In this document: piece by piece, positions 40,407-51,065 of the stretch
How positions within the stretch are numbered: the first letter of the stretch is position 1
How the letters are laid out: every line of letters begins with the position of its first letter
Source: Hyphomicrobiales bacterium
GTDB taxonomy: Bacteria > Pseudomonadota > Alphaproteobacteria > Rhizobiales > Rhizobiaceae
Reading direction: 5' to 3'
NCBI GenBank assembly: GCA_900466475.1
Contig: UBMI01000021.1
Span: 1 to 64,000, forward strand
DNA: 64,000 nt
Program-made: the position numbers and the translations under genes
Notes under the pieces: generated by a model
Told to the model about the DNA's origin: nothing
The model's database searches: none
Seen by the model: the letters and a program-made list of their open reading frames with translations, nothing else

Positions 40407-41864
40407 TCAATAAAGGGGCAGCTTGTTGTCCTGGATAAGAATCTCCAGCTTGTTCGCCACGTCTTCCGTCCAGGCGATGTTCCCGGTGAGCGCCTTCGGA
40501 AATAGGCCTGGTAGCTTGAACAGTGCAGCCGAGACCGCCGCGCCGTTGCGCGGCACATCGGCGATCAAGGCCGCAATCTCCCCGGCGCGAGGGTCACGCA
40601 ACTCATAACGCTCGCCATTCCGATCGAGACCCGTCGCATAGCGCATCCAGGCCGCGACGGCGATCGCATAGGTCTCCGCTTTGCTACCCTTGGCAAGCGC
40701 TTCCGTTGCCGGTTCCAGCAGGCGCTGCGGCAGTTTCTGTGTGCCGTCCATGGCGATCTGATAGGTACGGTGGGCGATCGCCTTGTTTGCAAAGCGAGCT
40801 ATCAATTCGTTCGCATAGGCATCGAGATCGATGCCGGGAACCGGATCCAGGGTCGCCGCCGCCGCACTCATGTGCCGGCGTGCCAGTGCTGCCAATCCTG
40901 CATCATCCATGACGTCGCGGACAAATTCATAGCCAGCTATATAGCCGAGATAAGCGAGGAGCGAATGCGCGCCGTTCAGCATACGCAGCTTCATCTTCTC
41001 ATAGGCCGAGACTTCCTCGACCATCAGCGCGCCATGAACCTTTTCCCACGCCGGACGGCCGTTGACGAAGTGGTCCTCGATCACCCACTGGGTAAAGGGT
41101 TCCGTCTCGATTGCCGCCAGGTCTGTGCGGCCCGTCAGCCGCTTGGCATCGGCATAGGTCAGATCGGTGCTTGCCGGCGTAATGCGGTCGACCATCGTCG
41201 AAGGGAAAGGCACATTCGCCTCGATCCATCGATGCAGATCCGCATCGATGCGGGCGGTATATTCCAGCACCAGACGCTTCAGCACCGCGCCATTGCTCGG
41301 CAGGTTGTCGCAGCTGAGCGGCGTAAAGGGAGCGATACCCTTCTCCCGGCGCCGCCTCAGACCCTCGACAAGATAGCCGATGACGCCGCGCGGCGCATGC
41401 CGGTTGGCGAGGTCGGCGACAATATCGGGATGCTTGAGGTCCAGCCCTCCGGTTGCCGGATCGAAACCATAGGCCTTTTCCGTCACCGTCATGCTGACGA
41501 TGCGGATTTCAGGATCTTCGAGCCGTGTCAGCAGGCCCGCCGGATCGCGGGGCGCCACATGTGCCCCCAGGATCGAGCCGATAACATGAGCCGTCGTGCC
41601 CGATGTATCACGGATCAGCACGGTATAGAGCCCGTTCTGGGCGGAGAGGTTATCCGCGACATCGGGGGTGCGCAGGCTCGCCACCTCGATGCCCCAGTCG
41701 CCGCCGGCGGCTGCCAGCGCGCCGTCCGTGAAAGGCGCGAAATGCGCACGGAAGAAGGCACCGGGACCGAGATGCAGGATGCCGGCCTTTAGCGCATTCC
41801 TGTCATAGGCAGGAAGCTTCGCCGTCGGCGCAAGGCCGGTCACGTTCTGTAATCTGTCGCTCAC
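40407..41864 (-). CDS. uxuB: Mannitol dehydrogenase family protein, probable D-fructuronate (mannonate) oxidoreductase
   Basis: This 485-residue polyol dehydrogenase has the family start GILHLGPGAFFRAHFAPF, the central MTVTEKAYG and TPLSCDNLPSNG, and the catalytic KMKLRMLNGAHS. These features fit UxuB/mannitol dehydrogenases, which reduce fructuronate to mannonate with NADH. The start overlaps the uxaC stop by 4 bases, and pairing with UxaC makes fructuronate the likely substrate. No uxuA (mannonate dehydratase) or KDG kinase gene lies in this window. Confidence 0.92.
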   Translation of the reverse strand: MSDRLQNVTGLAPTAKLPAYDRNALKAGILHLGPGAFFRAHFAPFTDGALAAAGGDWGIEVASLRTPDVADNLSAQNGLYTVLIRDTSGTTAHVIGSILGAHVAPRDPAGLLTRLEDPEIRIVSMTVTEKAYGFDPATGGLDLKHPDIVADLANRHAPRGVIGYLVEGLRRRREKGIAPFTPLSCDNLPSNGAVLKRLVLEYTARIDADLHRWIEANVPFPSTMVDRITPASTDLTYADAKRLTGRTDLAAIETEPFTQWVIEDHFVNGRPAWEKVHGALMVEEVSAYEKMKLRMLNGAHSLLAYLGYIAGYEFVRDVMDDAGLAALARRHMSAAAATLDPVPGIDLDAYANELIARFANKAIAHRTYQIAMDGTQKLPQRLLEPATEALAKGSKAETYAIAVAAWMRYATGLDRNGERYELRDPRAGEIAALIADVPRNGAAVSAALFKLPGLFPKALTGNIAWTEDVANKLEILIQDNKLPLY

Positions 41865-43276
41865 AGTTTGTAGGCCTTCTTCGCATTATCATAGGAGAGT
41901 TCGCGCGCCACAGTCTCGGCTTCCTTTTTGGAAATCCGATGCTCGACCGCAAGCTGCGCCAGGAAGCGGCAAATCTCGCGGCGCCAGACATCGTGACGGG
42001 CGGGGATCGACAGGAGCGCGCGCGTATCGTCGTTGAAGCCGGCAAGATTGGCGAAACCGGCCGTCTCGACGACCTGGTCGAGATAACGACGAATGCCGAG
42101 CGGGCTGTCGTGGAACCACCAGGGCGGCCCGATCATCAGGCAGGCCCAGTGGCCGGCCATCGGCGCAAGCTCGCGGGCATAGGTCGTCTCGTCGAGCGTG
42201 AAGAGCAGGATGCGCAGGCCAGGCGCATGGCCGTATTTCGAAAGCAGGGCATTGAGGCCGCCGACCCAGTCCGTGCGCGTCGGAATATCGGCGCCCATAT
42301 TCGGTCCACGGGTTTCGAAAAGTTCACGGTCCGTGTTGCGGCGCGAACCGGCATGGATCTGCATCACCATGCCATCTTCGGCCGAGAGCCCAGCCATTTC
42401 CGTCATCATCTGGCCGCGGAAAAGCTCTGCATCGGCGGCCGAAAGGGGACCCCTCAGCGCTTTGTCGAGCAGCGCCTGCTTTTCGGCAAGCGGCAGATCG
42501 GCAGTAAAGGCCGTCGGCACGCCATGATCGGTCGCCGTTGCGCCGAACTGGCGGAAATAGGCGCGCCGCTTGCGGTGCGCCTCGATCAGCCCATCCCACT
42601 TGGTGATGTCGCAGCCGGTGATCTCACCGAACTTGATGAGATTGTCGCGGAAGCCGATGGCATCGGGATCGGTGACGCTGTCCGGTCGGTAAGTGGTGCG
42701 CACTTTGCCGATCCAGCCGTCGGTCGCCATCTTCTGATGGTGCGGAAGCGGGTCGAGCGCGCCTTCCGTTGTGGCGATCGTCTCGATGCCGAAGCGCTGG
42801 TGCAGCGCCCGCGGCCTGAACTCCGGAAGTTTCAGCTGCGTATTGATATGATCGTAGAGCGCATCGGCATTCTCAGTCGTCAGCGGCTCGGTGCAGCCGA
42901 GCACGGCCGACATGGCATGGTCGACCCAAAGGCTCGACGGCGTTCCGCGGAAAAGATGATATTTGGCGGCGAAAGCGCGCCAGATATCCCGGCCGCTCGC
43001 CACCGGTTTGCCGTCGAGTCGTGGCACACCGAGCTCATCGAGTTTGGTGTCGGTGCTGTGCAGCATGCGGAAGAGATAGTGGTCGGGAATGACGAGCAGC
43101 GAAGCGGCGTCTTCGAAGGCCTTGTCGTCTGCGAACCAGGATGGTTCGGTATGCCCGTGCGGGCTGACGATCGGAAGGGCGCGTACGGTCTCGTAGAGAT
43201 CGCGTGCTATTGTCCGCGTTGCCGGATCGGCGGGAAAGAGCCGGTCCGGATGAAGAAAGCCATTGCCTACATCCAT
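41861..43276 (-). CDS. uxaC: Glucuronate (uronate) isomerase
   Basis: The 471-residue protein matches UxaC throughout: PIVSPHGHTEPSWFADDKAF near the start (His-x-His metal-type motif), KYHLFRGTPSSLW in the middle and MQIHAGSRRNT late. It converts D-glucuronate to D-fructuronate or D-galacturonate to D-tagaturonate. A GGGAGG site lies before the ATG. It is the first gene of the uxaC-uxuB operon, and a TetR-type inverted repeat 64 bases upstream suggests control with the importer operon. Confidence 0.95.
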   Translation of the reverse strand: MDVGNGFLHPDRLFPADPATRTIARDLYETVRALPIVSPHGHTEPSWFADDKAFEDAASLLVIPDHYLFRMLHSTDTKLDELGVPRLDGKPVASGRDIWRAFAAKYHLFRGTPSSLWVDHAMSAVLGCTEPLTTENADALYDHINTQLKLPEFRPRALHQRFGIETIATTEGALDPLPHHQKMATDGWIGKVRTTYRPDSVTDPDAIGFRDNLIKFGEITGCDITKWDGLIEAHRKRRAYFRQFGATATDHGVPTAFTADLPLAEKQALLDKALRGPLSAADAELFRGQMMTEMAGLSAEDGMVMQIHAGSRRNTDRELFETRGPNMGADIPTRTDWVGGLNALLSKYGHAPGLRILLFTLDETTYARELAPMAGHWACLMIGPPWWFHDSPLGIRRYLDQVVETAGFANLAGFNDDTRALLSIPARHDVWRREICRFLAQLAVEHRISKKEAETVARELSYDNAKKAYKL

Positions 43277-43339
43277 CAGTTATCCTCCCTGATGGGATAA
43301 GGGCCTACCCCACAAGACGGAATGCGGCAAGGGCTTTTA

Positions 43340-43355
43340 GTAACCAAATGGTTCA
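43340..43355 (-). promoter_or_regulatory. Third copy of the TetR-type operator, upstream of uxaC
   Basis: GTAACCAAATGGTTCA shares the left half-site GTAACC with the operator at 31411-31426. Its right half, GGTTCA, is one change away from the symmetric GGTTAC-type arm at each of the last two positions. It lies 64 bases before the uxaC start codon, where a promoter is expected. Confidence 0.5.
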
Positions 43356-43446
43356 TTTCGGAATCGTTTTCGTGAGGCCTCGAAACCATTGACGCTTCGG
43401 CCTATTTGGGCTTTGGAATGCCACCTGATTTCCCCGGAGAAAACCG

Positions 43447-43656
43447 ATGTCCGACGAGGCAGCCCGCATCACGAAGCTGGAAGAAATGCTGGCCCATCAG
43501 GCAAAGACGATTGATGAGCTTTCCGATCAGCTTGCCGAACAATGGAAAGTCATGGAGCAGACGCGCGCCAAGCTCGATCGATTGACCGAGCGGTTCCTGA
43601 GCCTGGAGGAACAATCGCTGGAAGCGCCGGCAATCACCAAACCGCCGCACTACTGA
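43447..43656 (+). CDS. slyX: SlyX family protein
   Basis: This 69-residue protein is a single coiled coil (ITKLEEMLAHQAKTIDELSD to about residue 55), followed by a short tail ending KPPHY, the SlyX hallmark. SlyX proteins are small and conserved in proteobacteria with no defined activity. The ATG follows CCGGAGAAA. It is encoded 108 bases upstream of nrnC on the same strand. Confidence 0.88.
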   Translation: MSDEAARITKLEEMLAHQAKTIDELSDQLAEQWKVMEQTRAKLDRLTERFLSLEEQSLEAPAITKPPHY

Positions 43657-43764
43657 GCGGGCAGCGCAGCGGAGCCGGTGACCGACCTGCAGCAGGAAAG
43701 CGGTTTCGCGCTTCCCGCCTTTACGATATAGCCCGGAAAGACGAAGCTGAACGAGAGACATGCC

Positions 43765-44391
43765 ATGGCGGCCATCATCCGTTATCACCAGGGCGATATT
43801 TCCGCGGCGGACGCCGCCCGTTACACCGGCGCGATCGCGATCGATACCGAAACGCTGGGTCTCGTGCCGCGCCGGGACCGCCTCTGCGTCGTACAGCTTT
43901 CGCCGGGCGACGGTTCTGCCGATGTGATCCGCATAGCGGCCGGTCAGAAGGAAGCGCCGAACCTCGTCGCGCTGCTTGCCGATCCGTCGCGCCAGAAGAT
44001 CTTTCATTATGGCCGTTTCGATATCGCCGTGCTCTTCCACACGTTCGGCGTCACCACTACGCCGGTCTTCTGTACGAAGATTGCTTCGCGCCTCATCCGC
44101 ACCTACACGGATCGCCACGGCCTGAAGGACAATCTCAAGGAAATGCTCGACGTCGATATCTCCAAGACGCAGCAATCCTCCGATTGGGCTGCCGAAACGC
44201 TCTCGCAGGCGCAGCTCGAATATGCCGCCTCTGATGTCCTCTATCTGCATGCGCTGCGCGACAAGCTGAACCAACGCCTGATTCGCGACGGCCGCCTCGA
44301 GCACGCGACGGCCTGCTTCGAATTCCTGCCGACGCGCGCCAAGCTCGATCTTCTCGGCTGGGAAGAGGCAGACATCTTCGCCCATAGCTGA
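43765..44391 (+). CDS. nrnC: Short RNase D-like 3'-5' exonuclease, NrnC type (oligoribonuclease function)
   Basis: The 208-residue protein is a stand-alone DEDDy exonuclease domain. The catalytic residues are visible in AIDTETLG (Asp, Glu), FHYGRFDIAVL (Asp) and LEYAASDVLYL (Tyr and Asp). It lacks the HRDC domains of true RNase D (about 370 residues). Its length matches NrnC, the alphaproteobacterial enzyme that degrades diribonucleotides in place of Orn. The name rests on length and phylogenetic setting. Confidence 0.88.
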   Translation: MAAIIRYHQGDISAADAARYTGAIAIDTETLGLVPRRDRLCVVQLSPGDGSADVIRIAAGQKEAPNLVALLADPSRQKIFHYGRFDIAVLFHTFGVTTTPVFCTKIASRLIRTYTDRHGLKDNLKEMLDVDISKTQQSSDWAAETLSQAQLEYAASDVLYLHALRDKLNQRLIRDGRLEHATACFEFLPTRAKLDLLGWEEADIFAHS

Positions 44392-44614
44392 CATCGGCCT
44401 TTAATCGGACATGCCCACGGCCGTAGACTGGCGTCTGCGGCCGTTAGCCGTTCGTTAAGATATTTTCAGTAACATTCTTTTCAATTTTTATGCATTCGAC
44501 GGTGCAAAACGCGCCGATGCGGACAGGAGGATCTGCCGGGATGCACGGGGCCGGATGAGCGCGGTCTCGTTGTACGACCTGCTTTCATAGCCACTTTGCG
44601 AAAGGAGCGTGCCT

Positions 44615-46138
44615 GTGTTGTCTCCCATTCGTTCAGCGTCCAATGCAAGCCTTTCTTCTCAGGGTCAGACGGCGGCAATCGTTGCCGGTGGCCTCGGCCG
44701 TTCGGTGGTCGCCCCCACCCCGGTAAATGCAGTTGAAGCGGCCGATCTGAATGCCGCGATTGCCGGCAAGCTTAATATTCTGCTCATCGCCGCGCGCCAG
44801 CGCATGATTGAAGCACTTCTCGACATCATCAATGCAACAGGGCGCACCATCGCGCTGCAACGCGGTGAAGGCGAATCCGATCAGGCTTTTGCCACCCGTG
44901 TCGCCGATGCCATCCGTCGCATGCCCGATGCCCAGATCGACGCGGTCGAGCGCCAGCTTTCCGATGACGGACATAGCCTGCCGCTGAAAATGATCGCCGC
45001 TGCCCTCAGGGACCCCACCGGGCCGGAGGCGACGCGTGTCATCACCTATGTCGAGATGATCAACTACAAGGACAGGGATCTCGCAGCCCGTGCCGTGGTC
45101 CGCTCTTATCGCCAGAACGATGCCGCACCGCCGCGGATCGAGCAGCGGCCGGAAATCAGGCTTCAGGAAGAAAACCTCCCCGCTGCACGTCCGTCTGCAG
45201 CAAAGCCGGCTGAAACTGTAACAATGCCTCCTGCCGAAGAAATCGCTCCGGCCGAGGCAGCCGCTGTCGTGACAACCGATCTGACTGTCGAGGACCGGCA
45301 GACCAGCAGTCAGTCCGCGACAGCAGCGCATGAAGCTTCACCGGAGGCAGCCGCGCAGGCAGAGACAGAAGAGGCCCTGGCCGCATTCGTGGATGGGGAA
45401 GTGGTCGAACCGGAACAGGCTGGGCCCGCTGCCGAGCAGCAGACAATCTCCGCCAGGGCTGACCCGGTTATCCCGCGCAACTGGACCGGCATCGCCAATT
45501 CCATGACCGAGCGGGTTTCACAGATGATCGCAACGATCATCCGCGAGCAGGAGGCAACTGCCCTGTTGGCGGATACACCGGTCGAAGCCGCCGTCGAAAT
45601 CGATGCCATGCTGGACGAGGCCGTCATCAGTGAGGCGAAAGAGAGTCTGGTTCGCACAACCCCGGAAGACGTGGTCGAGCCTGTATCGGCCGAGGCCAAC
45701 CAAGTTTCTCGCTCGTCCCAGGCGGAGATCCCTGCAGCCGCGCAGACGACGCGTCCTGCCAGGGAGGTTGCCGCTCAGCCGCAGCCGATTCCTCTCCCGG
45801 TAGTCGAGACACCCTCATACGTACCGCTCGCGGCACGTATGCCGGACGGTCTGCCCTACGCCCAGACGCCCTACCAGTTCGCTCGCGACGAATATAAGGC
45901 AACCAAGGCCGATGAGCCGCCTCATAGGCAACATGAAAATGACGGCTCTCAGGATCAGCAGCAACAGCAGGAGGCGCAATCCGGTCAGGGCGGTGAAGCG
46001 CAGCAGGCCGAGGAAGGGGAAGCCCCGCGTGAGGAGCGGCGCCAGCCTAAGATGTTCGATCCCGATCCGTCGACTGCACCGGCAACCGTCGCTGACCCGG
46101 TCTATGCTCTTTACCAGCGCATGGTCGGCTGGGAGTAA
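44615..46138 (+). CDS. Hypothetical Ala/Glu/Gln-rich protein
   Basis: This 507-residue protein (GTG start with AAAGGAG 7 bases upstream; TTG at 44618 is an alternative) has a compact helical N-terminal part at about residues 1-165 (LNILLIAARQRMIEALLDII, then TRVADAIRRMPDAQIDAVE). A long low-complexity Ala/Glu/Pro region (165-440) follows. The tail is Gln/Glu-rich (GSQDQQQQQEAQSGQGGEAQ) and ends DPVYALYQRMVGWE. There is no signal peptide or membrane helix. It resembles scaffold-like or flagellar hook-length-type composition, but I recognise no family. It lies between nrnC and the convergent rpsA. Confidence 0.75.
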   Translation: MLSPIRSASNASLSSQGQTAAIVAGGLGRSVVAPTPVNAVEAADLNAAIAGKLNILLIAARQRMIEALLDIINATGRTIALQRGEGESDQAFATRVADAIRRMPDAQIDAVERQLSDDGHSLPLKMIAAALRDPTGPEATRVITYVEMINYKDRDLAARAVVRSYRQNDAAPPRIEQRPEIRLQEENLPAARPSAAKPAETVTMPPAEEIAPAEAAAVVTTDLTVEDRQTSSQSATAAHEASPEAAAQAETEEALAAFVDGEVVEPEQAGPAAEQQTISARADPVIPRNWTGIANSMTERVSQMIATIIREQEATALLADTPVEAAVEIDAMLDEAVISEAKESLVRTTPEDVVEPVSAEANQVSRSSQAEIPAAAQTTRPAREVAAQPQPIPLPVVETPSYVPLAARMPDGLPYAQTPYQFARDEYKATKADEPPHRQHENDGSQDQQQQQEAQSGQGGEAQQAEEGEAPREERRQPKMFDPDPSTAPATVADPVYALYQRMVGWE

Positions 46139-46141
46139 TCC

Positions 46142-46154
46142 GGAGCAATTCCAG
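46142..46154. repeat. GGAGCAATTCCAG intergenic repeat, copy 1
   Basis: The 13-base string recurs exactly at 58306-58318. Both lie just outside coding regions and belong to a type of element common in Rhizobium intergenic DNA as far as I recall. It contains the inverted pair GGA/TCC. Confidence 0.45.
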
Positions 46155-46211
46155 CAAAGCGCCTGACGATTTTGCGTGGGAGCAAGGAATTTTAGAAACC
46201 TCCCAAAACGA

Positions 46212-46243
46212 AAGAACCCGCCGGATTGCTCCGGCGGGTTCTT
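46212..46243. terminator. Bidirectional rho-independent terminator (rpsA and the convergent hypothetical gene)
   Basis: A 14-bp perfect stem, AAGAACCCGCCGGA/TCCGGCGGGTTCTT, closes a TTGC loop. The minus-strand tail is TTCGTTTTGGG, and the plus-strand tail starts CATTTC. It lies 24 bases beyond the rpsA stop and 74 bases beyond the plus-strand gene. Confidence 0.9.
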
Positions 46244-46266
46244 CATTTCAATGGATCAGCGAAGGA

Positions 46267-47970
46267 TTATTCGCCGCCGCGGTTCTTCAGAGCCGCGCCG
46301 AGAATGTCGCCGAGCGAAGCGCCCGAGTCGGACGAACCGAACTGAGCAACGGCTTCCTTCTCTTCCGCGATTTCCAGAGCCTTGATGGACAGCATGATCT
46401 TGCGGTCCTTCTTGGAGAAGTTGGTAACGCGGGCATCGACCGTCTGGCCAACCGAGAAGCGTTCCGGACGCTGCTCGTCGCGATCGCGAGCGAGATCGGC
46501 GCGACGGATGAAGGAAGTGATGTCTTCGTGGTTGACGAGCTTCACTTCGATACCACCGTCGTTGACAGCGATGACTTCGCAGGAAACGACAGCATTCTTG
46601 CGCAGGTCGCCGGAAGCAGCGGCTTCGCCAACTGCATCCTTGCCGAGCTGCTTGATGCCGAGCGAGATGCGTTCCTTTTCGACGTCGACGTCGAGAACGA
46701 CAGCCTTGACGACGTCGCCCTTGTTGAACTCCTCGATGACCTGTTCGCCCGGACGGTTCCAGTCGAGGTCGGAGAGGTGAACCATGCCGTCGACGTCGCC
46801 GTCGAGGCCGATGAACAGGCCGAATTCGGTCTTGTTCTTGACTTCGCCTTCAACCTCAGTGCCGGCCGGATGGCTGCGGGCGAATGCTGCCCACGGGTTT
46901 TCCAGCGTCTGCTTGAGGCCGAGCGAAATACGGCGCTTGGACGGATCGACTTCGAGAACGACGACTTCGACTTCCTGGCTCGTGGACAGGATCTTGCCGG
47001 GGTGAACGTTCTTCTTGGTCCAGGACATTTCCGAGATGTGGATCAGGCCTTCGATGCCCGGCTCCAGCTCGACGAACGCACCGTAGTCGGTGATGTTCGT
47101 GACGGTACCGGAAATCTTCTTGCCTTCCGGATACTTGGCCTGGATGCCATCCCACGGATCGGACTCGAGCTGCTTCATGCCGAGCGAGATGCGGTGGGTT
47201 TCCTGGTTGATGCGGATGATCTGAACCTTGACCTGCTGGCCGATGTTCAGGATTTCCGACGGATGGTTCACACGGCGCCATGCCATGTCGGTAACGTGCA
47301 GCAGGCCGTCGATGCCGCCGAGGTCAACGAACGCACCGTAATCGGTGATGTTCTTGACGACGCCGTCAACAACCTGGCCTTCTTCGAGGTTCTGAACGAT
47401 CTCAGAACGCTGTTCGGCACGGGATTCCTCCAGAACCGTACGGCGCGAAACCACGATGTTGCCGCGACGCTTGTCCATCTTGAGGATTTCGAAGGGCTGC
47501 GGGTTGTGCATCAGCGGGGTAACGTCGCGGATCGGGCGGATATCGACCTGAGAACGCGGGAGGAAGGCGATCGCACCGTCGAGATCGACCGTGAAGCCGC
47601 CCTTGACCTGGTTGAAGATAACGCCTTCGACACGCTCGCCAGCTTCGAACTTGGCTTCGAGCTTGACCCAGCTTTCTTCGCGGCGAGCCTTCTCGCGCGA
47701 CAGAACGGCTTCACCGAGCGCGTTTTCGATACGCTCGACGTAGACTTCGACTTCATCGCCAACCTTGAGCTGGCCGTCCTTGGCGCGGGCGCCGAATTCC
47801 TTGAGCGCGATGCGGCCTTCGACCTTCAGGCCGACGTCAACAACGGCGACATCCTTTTCGATGCCCGTGACGATACCCTTGGTTACATAGCCTTCGGCCA
47901 GATCGTTCTTGGCAAAGGACTCTTCGAGAAGGGCCGCGAAATCCTCGCGAGAGGGAGTTGCTACTGACAT
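46267..47970 (-). CDS. rpsA: 30S ribosomal protein S1
   Basis: The 567-residue protein has six S1 RNA-binding repeats. Typical segments include GIVTGIEKDVAVVDVGLKVEG, VKNITDYGAFVDLGGIDGLLHV and VTNITDYGAFVELEPGIEGLIHI, split here only by wording, with the GAFVDL/GLLH core recurring. It binds mRNA and helps load it on the 30S subunit. The ATG at 47970 has AGGAG upstream; a further in-frame start at 48009 lacks one. It lies downstream of cmk in the usual rhizobial order, with 176 bases between that may hold its own promoter. Confidence 0.97.
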   Translation of the reverse strand: MSVATPSREDFAALLEESFAKNDLAEGYVTKGIVTGIEKDVAVVDVGLKVEGRIALKEFGARAKDGQLKVGDEVEVYVERIENALGEAVLSREKARREESWVKLEAKFEAGERVEGVIFNQVKGGFTVDLDGAIAFLPRSQVDIRPIRDVTPLMHNPQPFEILKMDKRRGNIVVSRRTVLEESRAEQRSEIVQNLEEGQVVDGVVKNITDYGAFVDLGGIDGLLHVTDMAWRRVNHPSEILNIGQQVKVQIIRINQETHRISLGMKQLESDPWDGIQAKYPEGKKISGTVTNITDYGAFVELEPGIEGLIHISEMSWTKKNVHPGKILSTSQEVEVVVLEVDPSKRRISLGLKQTLENPWAAFARSHPAGTEVEGEVKNKTEFGLFIGLDGDVDGMVHLSDLDWNRPGEQVIEEFNKGDVVKAVVLDVDVEKERISLGIKQLGKDAVGEAAASGDLRKNAVVSCEVIAVNDGGIEVKLVNHEDITSFIRRADLARDRDEQRPERFSVGQTVDARVTNFSKKDRKIMLSIKALEIAEEKEAVAQFGSSDSGASLGDILGAALKNRGGE

Positions 47971-48146
47971 AAAATCTCCTGCGTGGCCTTCGATAGCGTC
48001 AAGGCTCACGTATGCGCCGGTTGGTTCGAGTTGAATGGGCCTGAACCCAGTCCGCCCTCTTTCAAGAAGGCAATCCGGCGCTTGGACGGAATTTCAGGCT
48101 TGCTTTCGCATGAGCGTCCCGCGCACGAACACGGAAACCGCTTGAT

Positions 48147-48791
48147 TTAGGCATTTCGGCTCAAGGCGGCGTCGATAATCGACTGAGCAGCTTGAAACGC
48201 GGCCTCTATACTCATTTCCGACGTGTCAAGCAAGTGCGCATCGACTGCCGGCTTCATCGGGCTGTCCGCCCTGTTCATGTCGCGATCGTCGCGTCGTTTG
48301 ACGTCCTCGAAGATTGCGTCGAAATCTGCTGTACCGCCCTTGCCGATGATCTCGTCGTAGCGGCGTCTTGCGCGCACTTCCGGCGATGCCGTCACATAGA
48401 GTTTCACAGGTGCCGCAGGGCAGACGACGGTGCCGATATCGCGCCCGTCGAGAACCGTTCCTGGCACCTTCTTAGAAAACCGCCGCTGCGCCTCGACCAG
48501 CGCCCGGCGCACTGCCGGCATGACGGCAATTTTCGATGCGGCCTCACCGATCTCGTGTCCCGACAGTATATCGCGATCCAGTCCGGCGAGTTCAACCTCA
48601 CGTGCCATCTTTTCGGCGACAGTCTCGTCATCAAGTGGCAGTCCGGCATCGATGAGCGCCTTGGCCGTCGCCCTGTAGGTCAGACCTGTATCGAGGTGAT
48701 GGAAGCCGTATTGCTCGGCGATCCCTCGCGAAAGCGTGCCCTTGCCCGCCGCGGCCGGACCGTCGATGGCGATGATGAAACTGTCCGTCAT
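48147..48791 (-). CDS. cmk: Cytidylate kinase
   Basis: This 214-residue kinase phosphorylates CMP/dCMP. It shows the P-loop [13 protein letters not shown], then [13 protein letters not shown] (usually YLDTGAMYRA), [13 protein letters not shown] and RARRRYDEI. The ATG at 48791 opens directly into the P-loop strand; the longer frame to 48962 lacks a site and runs into the upstream gene. It follows a paiB-like gene by 4 bases, whereas aroA and cmk are normally adjacent. Confidence 0.96.
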   Translation of the reverse strand: MTDSFIIAIDGPAAAGKGTLSRGIAEQYGFHHLDTGLTYRATAKALIDAGLPLDDETVAEKMAREVELAGLDRDILSGHEIGEAASKIAVMPAVRRALVEAQRRFSKKVPGTVLDGRDIGTVVCPAAPVKLYVTASPEVRARRRYDEIIGKGGTADFDAIFEDVKRRDDRDMNRADSPMKPAVDAHLLDTSEMSIEAAFQAAQSIIDAALSRNA

Positions 48792-48795
48792 GACG

Positions 48796-49437
48796 TCATT
48801 CCGTGCCAAGGCCGCCATAGCGGCGCACCAGTTCCTGCATTTCGGCCTGCTCTGCCATTTCGGTGAGGCCCTTGGCAACACCTTCGCGGTCGGCAACCGG
48901 CCGATTCTGGCTGACTTTCCATTTACCGTCGATCTCGGCGATTTCGATTTCGATGCCGACAATGCCTTTCAGTTGCGCACGGATGAAATCGTCAGGTGCA
49001 TCGCTGACGGCCCACGGCTTTTCACGCAGGCCCTCCTGCTGACCGGTAAGCGCGTTGATTTGCGCGAGGAGCCAGGCGGCATCTTCGATCACCCGTGCAG
49101 GCCCGCGCGCCTGCACGACCGCATAGTTCCAGGTCGGAACCACTTTGCCGGTCTCGGCCTTGGTCTGGTACCAGGACGGCGTGATATAGGAATCGGAACC
49201 CTGGAAGACGGCAAGTATGGGTGTACCGGCGGCGATATCGCGCCACTGACCGTTCGCGCGTGCCAGATGCAGCCGCAAGGTTCCTTTGCCGGAAGCCTCG
49301 GCATCAAGATGGAATGGCACCGAATTGGCAATCAGACCGGAGGCGCCCGCCGTGATCAGCAGGCCAAGCGGATGTGCGCGGATAAGCGCATGCTGCACAT
49401 TGAGATCATCCTCGCGAAAATGCGGTGGCTGGTACAT
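48796..49437 (-). CDS. PaiB-like FMN-binding split-barrel protein
   Basis: The 213-residue protein begins [11 protein letters not shown] and contains [32 protein letters not shown] and [22 protein letters not shown], which are characteristic of PaiB/FMN-binding negative transcriptional regulator family members. These are flavin-reductase-like split barrels. Their regulatory role was named from Bacillus PaiB, and DNA binding is not apparent here. It is packed between aroA (1 base) and cmk (4 bases), so it is co-transcribed with them. That insertion is atypical. Confidence 0.92.
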   Translation of the reverse strand: MYQPPHFREDDLNVQHALIRAHPLGLLITAGASGLIANSVPFHLDAEASGKGTLRLHLARANGQWRDIAAGTPILAVFQGSDSYITPSWYQTKAETGKVVPTWNYAVVQARGPARVIEDAAWLLAQINALTGQQEGLREKPWAVSDAPDDFIRAQLKGIVGIEIEIAEIDGKWKVSQNRPVADREGVAKGLTEMAEQAEMQELVRRYGGLGTE

Positions 49438-49438
49438 G

Positions 49439-50794
<1,356 letters not shown>

Positions 50795-51065
50795 TTAATC
50801 CCTTGCAACGGCGATATATTCGCGCCACTCACGGCTTGGTGCCGGTATGTCTTTCCGGTCGGCCTTGCGGCAATCGCGGTTGGTTAGCACAAACTTGCCG
50901 AGCGGTCATCCGGCAGGCTGGGCGAAAGCCTGGGGCCCCCGTGAAGTTTAGCTTTGACACGGGAAGCCGTACCGATTAAGGGGACCGGCTTATAAATTCC
51001 GAATAGAACGCCGGTTTGACGGCATTTGCCGAATCTTGCATTCGGCCATTCTCACGAGGCTTATA

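Noticed and set aside
46528-47967. 479-codon plus-strand frame opposite rpsA
   Set aside because: It mirrors the repeated S1 domains, and its repeats derive from rpsA codons.
50980-51065. Longer start (TTG at 51036) for the TIGR02300 protein
   Set aside because: The GTG at 51066 opens directly into the conserved family start and has GAGG upstream.
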